Origin: Heracleum sosnowskyi
Taxonomy: Eukaryota; Streptophyta; Magnoliopsida; Apiales; Apiaceae
Direction of reading: 5' to 3'
Length of the DNA stretch: 64,000 nt
Assembly (NCBI GenBank): GCA_030848705.1
Contig: CM061240.1
Location: 18,619,001 to 18,683,000 of the forward strand
Shown here: piece after piece, positions 10,381-22,422 of the stretch
Position numbering within the stretch: the stretch's first letter is position 1
How the letters are laid out: the number at the start of each line of letters is the position of its first letter
The notes under the pieces: model-generated
Seen by the model: the letters and a program-made list of their open reading frames with translations, nothing else
Databases searched by the model: none
Told to the model about the DNA's origin: nothing
Position numbers and translations under genes: made by a program

Positions 10381-13300
10381 AGACTATAGTACTCAGAGTG
10401 CGGCGGCGTGTGCCAAGCACGGTGTTTGAGTGGAGAGGGCTACTGCCTACTATGTACATTATGGGAGGGAATCTAGAAAAGATGGTTGTTATACCTGTCA
10501 AGAGACCAAATCTAACGATTTTAAAAAAATTGTAATCTCTGTCGGAGCGTCTTCGTTTCTTTTTTCAGATTGTGGAATTAGATTTTTTTTTTTCAGTCTT
10601 TAATTTCAAAGTTAAATATCAATATTAGACTTTAATTTCAGAATACTAACATGAAAAATCTTTCATATTAGAAAATCACTTTTAAATGTTTGGATTTTGG
10701 TACTCTAGAAGATTATCATCCTAATAATTTGATTTCGGTAATAGTCGATTTACGTGATTTTATTTATGAATATACTTACTAACATAAAAAACTAAATATA
10801 TTATCTTAATATTCTCCTGAATTTTCTATTTAAGTAAAAGCTTAAAATTTTGAAAACTATCAGGGAGAATACGAGGCCGTGAGGCGGGGCTCTTAAATAG
10901 TCTTGATCTACTTTTCTAATTTTCTCGAATTTTTGAATTATTAATATTAAATTTTAGATAAATTCTCAATTTTTTTAACTATTTTTCTAACGGAGTAACT
11001 AAATATACTATGTTCATATTCTCCTAAACGTTCTCTACTAATCCAAATTATTTACTAATTTCTTTTTTACTATCTTTCAAAAAAGAAAGCTAAATATTAT
11101 ATGTTAATATTCACCTAAACTTTACATTCAAATCTAATTTATTTACTAATTAATTCATTTCTACAGTATTATCTTCTAATGGAGAGGAAACTATGTATAT
11201 TATGTTAATATTATCATAAACTTACTATACAAGTCCAATTGAATTACTAATTTCGTTTTTATTATTTTTATATAAGTACGGCGAGTTGACGCCTCTCAAA
11301 TTGCCTTGATCTAATTTTCTAATATTTCCAAAATTTTGAATTAATAATATTAAATGTTAGAAAATATATAATTGCCCTTTAAATTTTTAGTTATGAAAAT
11401 TTTAATTATCTTATATTCTCATAAACTTTATTCTTAAGTCAAATTACTATCTTAATATTTTTCTAAAATTTATCTTCAAGTCCAGTTACCATGTTGATAT
11501 TCTCTTAAATTTTCTTTTGAACTCAAAGTTACAATCTTAATATTTTTATATATTTTTTCTCGAAGTTATAAAAATTATCTTCAAATCATATTATCATATT
11601 AATATTCTCCTAAAAATACTATTAAAAACTATGTTCTCATAAGATAATGCTTACAAAAAATGCAAGTTTCTATAAAATAAAACAATATTAAAAAGTTTTA
11701 TTTCCTTTTCATTTATTTTCTTCAGTACCTATATTTTAAACAAAAAAAATTAGAATTTTTAAAAATATTTAAATTAAATTTATGATATACTAAAATTGGT
11801 TAATAGATGAAGTAATTTATTTAGTAAATTAGTTTGTTATGTGTTTAGATTTTGTAACAACCAGGGTCGTTGGTGAACATGTATATGCTAAAATTTAATA
11901 TTTATGTTATATTATGTATTTTAAAATAGAAGTTAGAATATGAATTTTGAGAAAAATAAAAATGATGATAAATATACTAATATTTGATATAATCTTAAAA
12001 TAATGAAAAATATGAAACAATTTTCATTTTCTATATTTATTCAAAATTTTGATAAATGACTAAGACGCAGAATTTAAAAAAACCCTAATTTTATTTTAGA
12101 AATATTATTTTATCTAAAAACATATTTTGTAAAAATTAAAAATGCTCACGTACTCAGAGGAGTTATGGAGTTATATATATGAGTATTTTAATGACAAAAT
12201 TTTAAATATTTGATTAAGTTTTAAAATAATAATGTCATTAAAATAGTTAATATTAGAAATCTCTTTGTACTGTGACTTAGGAGATTAAGCTCTTTGTAAA
12301 ATAATTTTTTTGAAAAATTTAGAGAAATTATTATAAAACCGCTTAGTAAACTAGTTTATAAATAAAAACTAAATTGAGACGAGGAAATCATGAATACGTT
12401 TGATTGAGGAAAATCATCTGCATCGTATTTATACATTCATGTAGAGGCTAACTTTCATAAGAATACTATGTAAATGTGAAATCCTATTTCTTATCGTTAA
12501 ATTAACTTTTAACAATATTGATTTAACTTTCTAATTCTTAGACCACTTTTCCATCATAAATGTATGTTTAGAGGAACACAATAAAAGAATGTGGAATTCT
12601 TATTGCAAAATCAAAATACATTTTTGAATTATATCTTAATTAGTTTCACACTAATATTTATTTATATTTGCTATAAAAAGAAAGATAATTAAATATAAAA
12701 AAAATCAATCTATTATATTGTCTTTTTCTAGGATTACAGTTAGAAAAAATAAATATATTTTACAGATTCAAAATATTATAGATTTTTTTTAAAGAATCAC
12801 AATATCTAATTTTGTTTTAATTTAAAAAAATTGGTTATACAACAATAGTTTATAGGGGGCTTTTCAAAAATACCAAGTTCAATTTTAATTTTTTTTTTTT
12901 GCAAAAATACAATTATAAAAATTATTTTGTGAAAATAACAAATTTAAGAAAATATTTATAAAAATACGGTGTACAACTTTTTTTTCAACGTATTTTCAAA
13001 TACAACTTAAAATGAAACTTTGAAAAATTTAATAATGGGAGCAAACCAAATGCAATAAATGCAACTAAAAGCAAATTGAGATGCAACCAAAATAACTTCA
13101 ATTATTTGGTTGATTTGATATCAGAACGTATTTTTTAAATATTTTCAGAAGTTATAAAATGACATAACAAAAAAACTAAAAAAACTAGTATTTTTTATAA
13201 TTTCTCTAGTTTATAATGCTAAGGAAATTCGGTTTTGGGTTTTGAAAAAAAATTAATTGATTTGGCAAATAATTAAAAAAATTATTCCTTATTTATTATA

Positions 13301-13534
13301 GTATTTGCTTAAGAATTTTAATATATGGTAGAAATTGTTTTTGTTTTTTTTAACAAGGTGTAACTGTACCAAAAGCCTCTAAGAGTATGGCAAAACAAAA
13401 TCATATATTGTTGGTATCTAGGGTTAAGATAAAGGGTGATAAAGGCAAGCATTGAAGGTGATAATTAAAGGGTTAGTGGAAGGAAGCTGTCTTTAAGTCA
13501 TGAATTTAAAACTAATAGAGTATCAGCTATCTAG
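10381..13534. other. 3' UTR and AT-rich intergenic DNA
   Basis: The first ~200 bases are probably the 3' UTR of the PQT3-like gene. The rest is AT-rich with no open frame worth calling. Two diverged copies of a block holding cttgatcta, ttttctaat, gaatta and taatattaaat lie at about 10904-10965 and 11311-11370, and phrases like ttaatattctcctaaa recur through 10,780-11,620. This suggests an old degenerate repeat about 400 bp long. From 11,700 to 13,530 I see nothing I can name. Confidence 0.6.
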
Positions 13535-15505
13535 CACTACAAGAAGAACGGGTAATTATGATTGAATTTTAGTAAATTTCAGTCGCAAGTTTAAAGTGCA
13601 ACAGAAATATACGATTCCGTCGCAACGTACTTTGTGACGGAACATTTTCGTCGCAATATTAATATTTTATTATTATTTTTCCCGCACAAGTAATAATTTA
13701 ATAATTTACTTAAGGAAAGGAAATGCGACGCTAAGGCCTATATGGGTGTCTCTGGGTAATTAACTACTTATGAGAATTTGGATTATGGAAAGTATGTGAT
13801 TTAGATTAAATATATTTGAAATAAATTACATATTAAATTGAAAATAAAGTATGTAAAGTTAAATTTCAAAATAATTGTAAATAAATTATTATTTGATTTA
13901 TTTTTATGTCAAACTTTTAAATAATTTTTTAATTAAATATCTTTATTACAAAAATCATTTTACAAAATAAGTTTTATTTATTTTTACAATTAAGAAGTTT
14001 GATTTATAATTTTTAAAATATATTTGTTTTAAAATCTTAAATTTTAAATGATTAAGATAATATTATTTCAAAATTAATGTTAAAAAAATTATTAGTTCAG
14101 CAAAGAAATTTTATTGAATCAATAATTTTGGTAATGTGATTCAAATGAACGTGGGTTTTGAAATTAGTTTATGAAAACAAGGAATCATTAGATTGGTGAA
14201 TGATTACGAAATCTCAATAATGATATTTGGTAAATATCAAATATTTTTCAATGATATTTTATGATTTTTTTCATAAAAATTAAAAATATATACTTTTATT
14301 CTTTTTTTAAATTTTTAAATATTTAAATTTTTAGATATAATTTAATATTCACTTGTACATTATTGATATATAATTTTGAAATTTTTTGAGTAATATTATA
14401 AAGATATTTTTAAGCCAAATACTTTGAAAAACATAAAAATTAGAAAAAAGACTTTAAAAGTGATAAAAAGATGTTTACGATGGATATTGTGAAATATTAT
14501 TTAATAAAAAAATATTTACATTACTATATACTATATACCACGGAAATACATTACTCTATTAGAAATATGAATTAATTTATCATTTTTTTATAAAACAAAA
14601 AACATAGTCTATAGCGTCGGTTTCACCAGACCGACACCAAAAATGCACTCTACAGCGTCGGTTCCCCAAAGGCCGACACTAAAAATTCACTCTATAGCGT
14701 CGGTTCCGTAACAGCGACACTAAAAAGTGCACTTAATGCGTCGGTGTTACAACGACCGACGCTAAAAGTCCTCTATTGCGTCGGCATTCGTAGAACCGAC
14801 GCATAAAAGTGTTATAAGCGTCCGTTAATATGGACAACCGACGCCTTAGATCAAGGAAAACTGACAAAAGGCGTCGGTTATGCTAGCAACCGACGCATAA
14901 AACATGTAAAGGTGTCGCTTGCCTCTTGAACCGACGCTAAAAGTGCGACGCTGTAGATCCATTCTGTACTAGTGCTTTCCCCCTTCTATTTTTTAGGCGG
15001 GTTAATTTTCCCGCTAATACACCTTATGACAGAAATCTTAAACATTCTGTCGTCAATCTGAACTTGGGACGGAATATAATATCCGTTATAACCTACTTTG
15101 CGACCGACTATCCATCGTTAATTACTTTGTGACGGATTCTCATGTATTCCGTCGATAGTTATACCTTGCGACAGATTCGGTCGCAAACTTACCTGTACAC
15201 CTTTAATACCCAACGGCCTGCAATTAATAAGTTCGGCAGAAAATATTATTTTAATATATATACCTTGCGACGAAATGTATATTTACGACAGATTATCCGT
15301 CGCCCTTTATATTTTTTTTCCTTTTTTAATAATTCTTTTTGTTTAAAAGGGGACCCACTAATAACTTGCGACAGAATAAGAAAGTGTGACAGAATAAGAA
15401 CTTACAACTCAAGCATTTACGACAGATTTTTTCCGTCGCAAGAAGAGGCAATTGCGACAGATTCTTTGTATTTATTCTGTCACAAAAGCCCTGTTCCTTG
15501 TAGTG
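13535..15505. mobile_element. Complete non-autonomous CACTA (En/Spm) element
   Basis: It begins CACTACAAGAAGAACGGG and ends GTTCCTTGTAGTG, the CACTA terminal inverted repeat, and is flanked on both sides by the 3-bp target duplication tag (13532-13534 and 15506-15508). Subterminal repeats built on TCGCAA / TTGCGACAGA are dense at both ends (about 13580-13660 and 15030-15490), as expected for transposase-binding sites. It is 1,971 bp with no transposase, so it needs a partner element. It holds an unrelated CACTA fragment in the middle. Confidence 0.92.
14607..14974. mobile_element. Nested CACTA-end fragment with GCGTCGG hairpin array
   Basis: Within the larger CACTA lies a GC-rich array of about seven spaced GCGTCGGT...ACCGACGC pairs, each able to fold into a hairpin. 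It ends at TGTACTAGTG, another typical CACTA terminus. The repeat motif differs from the host element's TCGCAA motif, so this is a second family. I did not find the matching left end, so it is a fragment or its left end has decayed. Confidence 0.65.
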
Positions 15506-15737
15506 TAGTGAGCATAATTGTATGTATTTATGACATACAATATTATGACATGAGTGAAAAATGAAAATTGTAAAGTCAAATATTAGTCTAATTAACCCCC
15601 TGCTTAAAGTTGTTGCCAAACAGGCTCTATGTGCTAGTCCCATTAGTTTCTTTGATTCATTTGCAGATTCTGAGTTCAGTAAAGCCTTGTAACAGTTGTA
15701 AGTATTTATGTTGGTTGTTTTGCATGTAAACTACATC
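15506..15737. other. Intergenic gap between two transposons
   Basis: It contains the CACTA target duplication, then AT-rich DNA with no gene signal. The last ten bases (15728-15737, aaactacatc) are the left target duplication of the next MITE. Confidence 0.6.
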
Positions 15738-16113
15738 GGGTTAATTATCTTGTTGGTCATTAAAGTGGGTCTAAAGTATCAAGTTGGTTACCAAACTGAA
15801 AACGGTCTCAAACAGGTCACTAAAGTCAGCTACATGTACATTCTATTAGATAACTTAATTTTTTCTGGACGGAAAACACTAATATTAATGCTAATTTCTT
15901 TGATTTTATGGTCTGAAATGAATATGTTACCCTACCATGTAGATATCACATTAAATATTTTTTAATACATAATCATTTTTCATCTAAAAAAATTATTTAT
16001 TTAGCGGAGTGTACCATGTAGCCGACTTTAGTGACCTGATTGAGACCATTTTCAGTTTGGTGACCAACTTGATACTTTAGGTCCACTTTAGTGACCAACA
16101 AGATAATTAACCC
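15738..16113. mobile_element. Mutator-type MITE with long inverted repeats
   Basis: A 376-bp element with terminal inverted repeats of roughly 100 bp, starting gggttaattatcttgttgg and ending with its complement. It is flanked by a perfect 10-bp target duplication, aaactacatc (15728-15737 and 16114-16123). Long TIRs with a 9-11 bp duplication are the Mutator (MULE) pattern. The centre is short, AT-rich and non-coding. Confidence 0.9.
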
Positions 16114-16155
16114 AAACTACATCTCATGGAGTTGGTAGATTGGAAAGTCAATTTA

Positions 16156-16560
16156 GGGTCTATTTGGGTAATGGAAAATAAGTTAGTTTATGCATTAACT
16201 TGATAAGAGCCGGGTGTTTGTGTACCATGATAACTTATAACTTATAAATTGATAAATTCAATATTAGAACTCACCAACATTTTACTTAACTTATCAACTT
16301 ATTCTTTGATTTCTTTATTTTTTTAATACTTTATATTTTTACCTTTGTGTTTTTAAATATTTTTTTAATTTAAAATGCAAGTGTTGAAAATCATTGTATT
16401 TAATAATTATTTTTTCAAATTTAATTTAGCAAATTCTTAACTAACGTAAATTTATCCAAACACCCATATAACTTATAAAAATTCATCAACTTATTACTTA
16501 TAAAACACTTACTCATTTTAAATTATAAGTTAACTTTTTTGTGATACCCAAACACGGACT
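16156..16560. mobile_element. hAT-like MITE
   Basis: The ends form an imperfect inverted repeat: gggtctatttgggtaat against the complement of tacccaaacacggact. Subterminal aacttataa/ttataagtt motifs occur in both directions, a pattern common in plant hAT-derived MITEs. No clean 8-bp duplication is seen, so the superfamily is uncertain. Confidence 0.55.
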
Positions 16561-17760
16561 TAATTAGGTAGAAGATTGTCAAGTGCTACTTTTTTTGTAA
16601 AATATACGTCTAGGTTTAGCTAAAAAAAGGTGTAATTGTACCAAATATACACTACTAGTACGAACTGAAAATTGGCAAAAGGTCTGGCCATGTAAATTTT
16701 CTCAAGTGTCACACTCATTTCTACGGGAAAGAATTTAATTGATATTGCTATCGCTTGTATTTAAGGATCACAACTCAATCAAGAAAATGATATGTATGTT
16801 TATTTGTGTTTTTGTTTCTTTTACAAATTTAATGATAGTTTCAAATAGTTGTAACTATAACAAAATAATCAGACACATTTAAAATACTATACATTAATTT
16901 AACATTTAGGTGGCATATTATTAATTCAAATCTTATAAAATTTTAGTCGTGGATAATGTAGGACATGTTAGTGATATTTGTTAGACAAAACTCTAACACT
17001 ACTACATGAATCAAATTTTAAACTTTTGAAAAAAAATATTATTTCTTTATGTCAATCATTCCTCCTAACTCCATATTACATAGATTTTAAATTAAGATAA
17101 ACTTGTTCAATATGTTTTTATACAACCAAAACCTGTACTTTTTAATAATTCATATAATATGATTTTTTTTAAAAATTAAAAATTTTTAAATGATATAATA
17201 TTAGTATATTTTATTGATCAATTTTGTTTGCAAATTCAAAAAAAACTAACAAAAAATTATAAATTAACAAGTCATGATTACTAAAATTAAAATCTAATAC
17301 ATACAAAAATTAAAGACACCTTAAATTAACTATATTATTTTTGAATTAGTAGAAAGAAACCAAGTAACCAATTCTCCCCTTCTGTAAACCACAACAAACT
17401 TTAAAAGTACTTTTATCTCTAAACTAAATACGTACCTTGAAGATGTAACCGTCGTACAAACGACAAAAAAGAGAAAGAAGAAACTGACCTGAGTAGGTAG
17501 AGATTATGCTTACATATGAACATATTGACGTTCAGACTCTCTCAGTTATTGTAAATGGTAATCACAACGTACTCCTGTATTGATAACATTGGACGACCTG
17601 TTATCTCTCAGTTATTCATTCGAACTACTTTTGTATGTTTGGATTTTCTGACTTTGACAACATTGGACGACCTGTTATCTCTATCATATTTGTCCCCATA
17701 GATCATTAAATGTTTGTAATTATACACATCTTTCTTCTCTACTATTTTGTCAGTGGAGTC
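16561..17760. other. AT-rich upstream region of the VQ gene
   Basis: No open frame is worth calling. Closer to the gene, TTGAC cores occur at 17525-17529 and 17654-17658. They match only the core of the WRKY W-box, since the next base is G and A respectively. Two near-identical phrases (acattggacgacctgttatctct, read in part) lie at about 17588 and 17664, a 76-bp-spaced short duplication. Confidence 0.5.
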
Positions 17761-17768
17761 TATATAAA
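17761..17768 (+). promoter_or_regulatory. TATA box of the VQ gene
   Basis: The sequence tatataaa lies 71 bases before the ATG, which puts a transcription start near 17795 and gives a short 5' UTR of about 45 bases. Confidence 0.65.
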
Positions 17769-17838
17769 CCATCAGAACTGAAATATCATTCTACATACAG
17801 TATACAACTATTTCCAACACACTCTTTTAATATTTATC

Positions 17839-18405
17839 ATGGCTTCTAGTTCATCTTACTCCCTCAAACCAAACAACAAGAGCAAATCACCGATGAATGC
17901 AAGTAGTTTCGAAACATTAATTCCACAACAAAACACCATTTATGTTGATGCCGATCCGTCAAACTTCCGGGCGGTGGTCCAGAAACTAACTGGTGCCAGC
18001 ACTGATCCCACCGTCCAAAACCTCCCCATCACCATTTCTCCCCGCCCATCCAATGCAAAACACTATTATGTTGATGTAGTTCCGGTAAGACCGTCATTCA
18101 ACCTTCAAGAACAACGACAACGCACTCCAAACCTGATCCATTTACAAATCAACCAAAATGATAGGTTAACTATTGGGGAGTCTTTTTTTGCACCGAGGAA
18201 AAGAATAATGGACACCTCGCCTGTGTCAATACTGGACACATTTTTGGCAAGTGGGAGTACTCCGAGAGCACCAGTGTCACCTTCTGTGCAAGAGGAAAGA
18301 GCTATTGCAAACAAAAGCTTTTATTTGCATCCTCGTCCATTTCCTTCTTCTGGGAAGGCTGAGCCTGAGTTACTCCCGCTTTTCCCAACATCTCCTGATT
18401 CTTAA
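17839..18405 (+). CDS. VQ-motif protein (MAPK-targeted VQ4/MVQ1-like class)
   Basis: An intronless 188-aa protein. The VQ motif FRAVVQKLTG is at residues 43-52, matching FxxxVQxxTG. The C-terminal part carries the block seen in the VQ4/13/19/33 group: an FYLHP box (about 155-159) and a final LLPLFPTSP. Many SP/TP dipeptides (KSP, ISP, RTP, TSP, STP, VSP, TSP) are candidate MAP-kinase sites. The VQ motif binds WRKY DNA-binding domains; members of this group are phosphorylated by MPK3/MPK6 and tune defence gene expression. Length and lack of introns fit the family. The ATG at 17839 is preceded by caatatttatc-like AT-rich leader and a TATA box. Assignment to VQ4 rather than a close paralogue is inference. 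Confidence 0.9.
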   Translation: MASSSSYSLKPNNKSKSPMNASSFETLIPQQNTIYVDADPSNFRAVVQKLTGASTDPTVQNLPITISPRPSNAKHYYVDVVPVRPSFNLQEQRQRTPNLIHLQINQNDRLTIGESFFAPRKRIMDTSPVSILDTFLASGSTPRAPVSPSVQEERAIANKSFYLHPRPFPSSGKAEPELLPLFPTSPDS

Positions 18406-18796
18406 ATTCAGAAAATTTAGTTTGGGCACCGTCAATGCTGCTTTTGCCATATTTAATCATTGTATGTGTTGAATTTATGATTTCTGAAGTGATGAATGGC
18501 AAAATTTATAAAGAGATACCAAATTGTAGTGCATAATTTTATATTTTTGGTTTTATTTGTTTAGCTGTGGGTTTCTGCAGACTATAACCTGGCATTGTGT
18601 TCACTTGGAAGTGTTAGCAACAGGTGCGAGGTGACTCCAAGTTTCTTAATCAGTCTAAGAAATAAATAAATAATTTAGTTCGACATGAAATAGATAATTA
18701 AGTTGGGTTTACAACATTTATTTACACTCTTTCACTATGTGTAAATAATTTTTATAACGTAGAAAAACCAATTAAATGATTATAATATTATACAAA
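18406..18796. other. 3' UTR of the VQ gene and short intergenic DNA
   Basis: The first ~150 bases are a plausible 3' UTR. The rest is AT-rich, with no gene seen before the CACTA-like terminus at 18,797. Confidence 0.6.
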
Positions 18797-18819
18797 CACT
18801 ACAAGAAAAACGGCCATTT

Positions 18820-19545
18820 CCGACCATTTAAAACATACCAAAAAAATTTGGTTGGAAATGACTGAGCATTTCCGACCAACGACGAAATTGGTTGGAAATG
18901 GTGTCTGTGGGTCCCAAGTTTTGTACACGCAAGCATCAATTCCTACCAATTCTTGGTCGGAAATCAAAACCTACCAGATTTGGTCGATTTTGGTCACATT
19001 TTGACTTTTCAACGACCCCACATTCCACATCATCATCCCTCACATATTTTAAATTAATAAACAATTTCTGGGAAAAAAAATAACGAAATTTTGTCAGGGT
19101 CATTTCCTACAAGATTTTGGTAGGTTTTGATGGGAATCAAAACCTACCAAAATCTGGTAGGAAATGACTGTGATTATACCCCCACCATCCACGTAAGTAG
19201 CCCCGTCAACAAAAACGGCACCGTTTACCAGCAACCTTTTCCTACCAACTTTGGTAGGAAAGCAAAACCTACCAATTGTGGTAGGTTTTAGTTGCAATTT
19301 GACAATGAAAGGACCCCACCTTCCACGTCACAGTCCCTCACATTTTTAGATTAATAAACAATTTCTTAAAATATAAATATTATTATTTTTCCAGGTGCTT
19401 TTGTTACCAATATTGGTAGGAAAAGACCCAAATGCAAAATTTTAACTTTTTCTGGGCCCCCGCTTTCATGTCATCGTTCGTGGCTGTTTGTTATTGGTCC
19501 AATTATTAAGTGCATTTCCTACCAAAATTGGTAGGAAAAGGCTGC
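18820..19545. repeat. Left subterminal repeats of the large CACTA-like element
   Basis: Many copies of a 10-13 bp motif (accaatttTGGTAGGAAA type and its complement) are arranged in pairs that form hairpins around short spacers. In En/Spm such repeats bind the transposon's own protein. Confidence 0.8.
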
Positions 19546-20141
19546 AGGATGCAAATTAGAGGAGAATGTGTTTTTATTATATTTTTTGTTATCGGTTATC
19601 ATGTTTTTTGTTAATCAAACTATATAAACATAAAGATCTACTCATTTTAGTAGTGGAGGATAAACATTAGTTGATTTAAACTTACATTCTTATGTTTTTA
19701 TGTTATTCGCTAAAACCTAATTATATCGAGAAAAAAATTTAAAAATATAAAGACGTATTGATAAATTAAATTTTTTTAGATGAAACGTCATTTTGTAGTT
19801 TGATGAAGGTAAGGAAAAAAAATTAGACAAAAAAGAATTACAAAAAGTTAAAGTCCTTTAGAAAACGAAAGAGTGTCGGTGTTCGAAGATTGAGTTAGAG
19901 TTTATAATCATATTTTAGGGGTTGTCTAGGGTTACACTTTTCGATTTTTTTTAAAAACAAATTCAACGATCTAACCTTACGGATGATTAAATATATTGAT
20001 TTCTTAGATGTATGTAAAATTTTAGATTTTTTTAATTTAAACTCCTATATTTTTATAATGAATCTATCTATCAAAATTATAATTAAAAAAATAAATTTGG
20101 GGTATGATATAGAAAATTTACAGCTGATTTAGTGCAAAAGC

Positions 20142-20210
20142 GTTGTTGGTGCAGTGATTTAGCACTTGGTCATTCTCGGAGAGGGGAGGGGTTCGATTCT
20201 GCACAACCCA
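20142..20210 (+). other. tRNA-like module, copy 1 (probably not a working tRNA)
   Basis: It has an A-box-like TGGTGCAGTGATTTAGCAC with a perfect 4-bp D-type stem (GTGC/GCAC) and a B-box-like GGTTCGATTC. The outer ends pair over five bases (GTTGT with ACAAC), followed by CCA. No convincing anticodon or T stem forms, so it is best read as a tRNA-derived relic. Confidence 0.45.
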
Positions 20211-20821
20211 ATTTTTTTAGCAATTTTCGCCAAAAATTAGGGAAGAATGTGTTTATATTATATTTTTTTGTTATTGGTTATCATGTTTTTTGTTAAATAA
20301 ACTCTACGGACATAAAGATCTACTCATTTTAGTAGCGGAGGATAAAAATTAGTTGATTTAAACTTACCTTCATCTGTTTTTATGTTATTCGCTAAAACCT
20401 AATTATATCGATTTTTTTAAAAAAAATATAAAGACGTATTGATAAATTAATTTTTTTAGATGAAACTTCGTTTTGTAGTTTGATGAAGGTAAGGAAAAAA
20501 ATTTAGACAAAAAAGAATTACAAAAAGTTAAAGTCGTTTAGAAATCGAAAGAGTGTCGGTGTTCGAAGATTGAGTTAGAGTTTATACTCATATTTTAGGG
20601 GTTGTCTAGGGTTACACTTTTCGATTTTTTAAAAAACAAATCCAACGATCTAACCTTACGGATGATTAAATATATTGATGTCTTAGATGTATGTAAAATT
20701 TTAGATTTTTTTTAAATTTAAACTCCTATATTTTATAATGAATCTATCTATCAAAATTATAATTTACAAAATTGATTTGTGGTATGATATATAAAATTTA
20801 CAGCTATTTTAATGCAAAAGC

Positions 20822-20890
20822 ATTGTTGGTATAGTGGTTTGGCACTTTGTTATTGTTTGGGAGGGCAGGTGTTCGATTCTTCACAACCCA
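20822..20890 (+). other. tRNA-like module, copy 2
   Basis: The second copy lies in the other 680-bp unit. The B-box-like GTTCGATTC and the CACAACCCA end are kept; the A-box-like part is changed to TGGTATAGTGGTTTGGCAC. It is more diverged than copy 1. Confidence 0.4.
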
Positions 20891-21515
20891 TTCTTTTGCA
20901 AATTAGCGCCTAAAATTTCACCAAAAAATTGAAGTTACCGCCTCCACTCAACTCATTTTAATTTCCCCACAACTCATTTACCCTAATTTCTTCCACTCTC
21001 TCCACTCATTTGCCTCCACTCTCTTCTCTTCACCCTCGTATTCTCATTCTCTCATCTCCTACCATCTCCTACCATCTCTTCGATTTCATCTTCTTTTAGT
21101 AAGCCTTCAAATAATCTTCTTTTAGTATTTTCATTTTCTTTTAGTATTTTCATTTTCTTCCCCAAATTAAAACTCTTTGACTACGTGCCCTAACACTCAA
21201 TTCAAGCAATTAAGATTAAAGCAATAAGGATTTAAGCAATTATCTAACTAATTGGATTCAGGTATGTGATTGAGATCGTATATATGAGAATTAATGCTTA
21301 TAATTGTATATGTAGGTATGTGAATGTATGTATAACCGCCTATCTCTCTTATCCTTGTATTTATATATATTTATGCTTTAGAACTTTGTGTCTGTTTGAT
21401 TTGAATTGTGAATTTGGTTCATGATTTTTGTCTGGAGACCCTTTTGTTTTGAATAGCACAGACTTGTGTTTTTGATTTGCTGCCTTTGTTGGTTTTTTGT
21501 TAATTTGTGTATCCA

Positions 21516-21703
21516 ATGGACAGTGATGGAGCTCAAATACACATCAGTAACGGCGACGATGAACAAACACAACAGAACAATCAGTTCATGTACGGAGAAG
21601 ATGAAGAAACTCATGGTGGTGGCTATGATTTTGACGGCGGTGATAATAGGAGAAGAGATGATATAGCACAGCATTCTGAGGGTCATGTTGATTCTTCTGC
21701 AGG
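21516..21703 (+). CDS. Unrecognised first exon inside the CACTA-like element
   Basis: An ATG-started open exon of 62 codons beginning MDSDGAQIHIS, very rich in Asp/Glu/Gln/His/Gly, ending at a GT donor (21704-21705). Upstream, 20,940-21,120 is rich in CTC/TCT and looks like a plant 5' leader, with a possible intron from 21,262. I do not recognise the protein. The phase at its donor does not read on into the EF-Tu exons downstream: direct joining meets a stop within three codons. It could be captured from a host gene or be the first exon of a lost transposon gene. Confidence 0.4.
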
Positions 21704-22103
21704 GTTAGTTTTGTTAGTTTAATTATTATATTGTTTCAGGAGAGCACTGTTTATTTTTGTTGCCTTGAATTTGTTAATCTGTTTTTACGGTGTTCAGCAT
21801 TGTATATGTTTGTTGCCTTGAATTTGTAACATTTGTAGTTGTGGGTTTATAATGCTCTTAAATTGGAATGACACTAGTAGTTGGTGCTATGTAGTTGGTA
21901 TGATTTATTTCTACTAAGTTGTGTCTAATCTTGATTTTGTATGTCTGGGTTATGCAAATTATAAGCAGCTGAAAGTCTTGGTATAATTGACTGTGTGCAC
22001 TCTGTTTGGTCAAGTTTTAAAATAAATCATAAGGATGTGTACAAAGGAACATACAACCATTAGTTAACAATGCAACCCTAACAAAAAAAATTAAAATACT
22101 CAC

Positions 22104-22200
22104 AACTTTGTTTGCGACCATCTGCATCTGTCAAGCCAGGTTGATGAAAGGTGTACACAACCTTAAGCATTCTATCTTCTAGCTAATAGTTCTTCTGCTA
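22104..22200 (-). pseudogene. Possible captured exon, unknown gene
   Basis: On the minus strand a short frame reads MLKVVYTFHQPGLTDADGRK and stops at a good donor (GTGAGT at 22103-22098). I do not recognise it. It lies in the run of minus-strand exons that includes the rhamnogalacturonate lyase piece, but need not come from the same gene. Confidence 0.3.
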
Positions 22201-22300
22201 TCTTTATGTTGAAATGGCGAATTATAACTCTGTGCTACACAGTTTCAGTGCATTAATTATTCGGTATACGAGGGAGAGTGAGAATTATATGGAAAGGTAC

Positions 22301-22422
22301 CCTCTGCCTGTTTCACCCGACTTAAGGTCAAGAAGATTCTTCAATCCTCCATACTTTATACCAGCTACGATTCCTTGTGGTTTCAATATTGTGAGTTTTA
22401 CAAGTCCATTATCCAGAAGAAC
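22301..22422 (-). pseudogene. Captured exon of a rhamnogalacturonate lyase
   Basis: The minus strand shows a pyrimidine tract and GCAG acceptor, then an open exon reading VLLDNGLVKLTI, PQGIVAGIKYGG and NLLDL, ending ETGRG at a GTACC donor. This is the N-terminal signature of plant rhamnogalacturonate endolyases (a VVLDNG, GIVTGI, NLL pattern), which cleave the pectin backbone in the cell wall. Only one exon (about 40 residues) is present, so it cannot make an enzyme. It lies inside the CACTA-like element, opposite in direction to the EF-Tu fragment. Confidence 0.7.

Larger units (their letters stand above)
19560..20910. repeat. Tandem duplication, two ~680-bp copies
   Basis: Copy 1 (about 19560-20240) and copy 2 (about 20242-20910) run in parallel: gagaatgtgttt, cataaagatctactcatttt, tgtcggtgttcgaagattgag, ggttgtctagggttacac and a tRNA-like end occur in both at the same spacing. 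They differ by scattered substitutions and small indels, so the duplication is not recent. Confidence 0.9.

Noticed and set aside
13356..16650. Direct repeat ggtgtaa-tgtaccaaa at about 13,360 and 16,626 as flanks of one large element
   Set aside because: The match is short and imperfect, and the elements between have their own clean duplications.
20142..20210. A genuine tRNA gene
   Set aside because: A and B box-like parts exist, but anticodon and T stems do not form convincingly.
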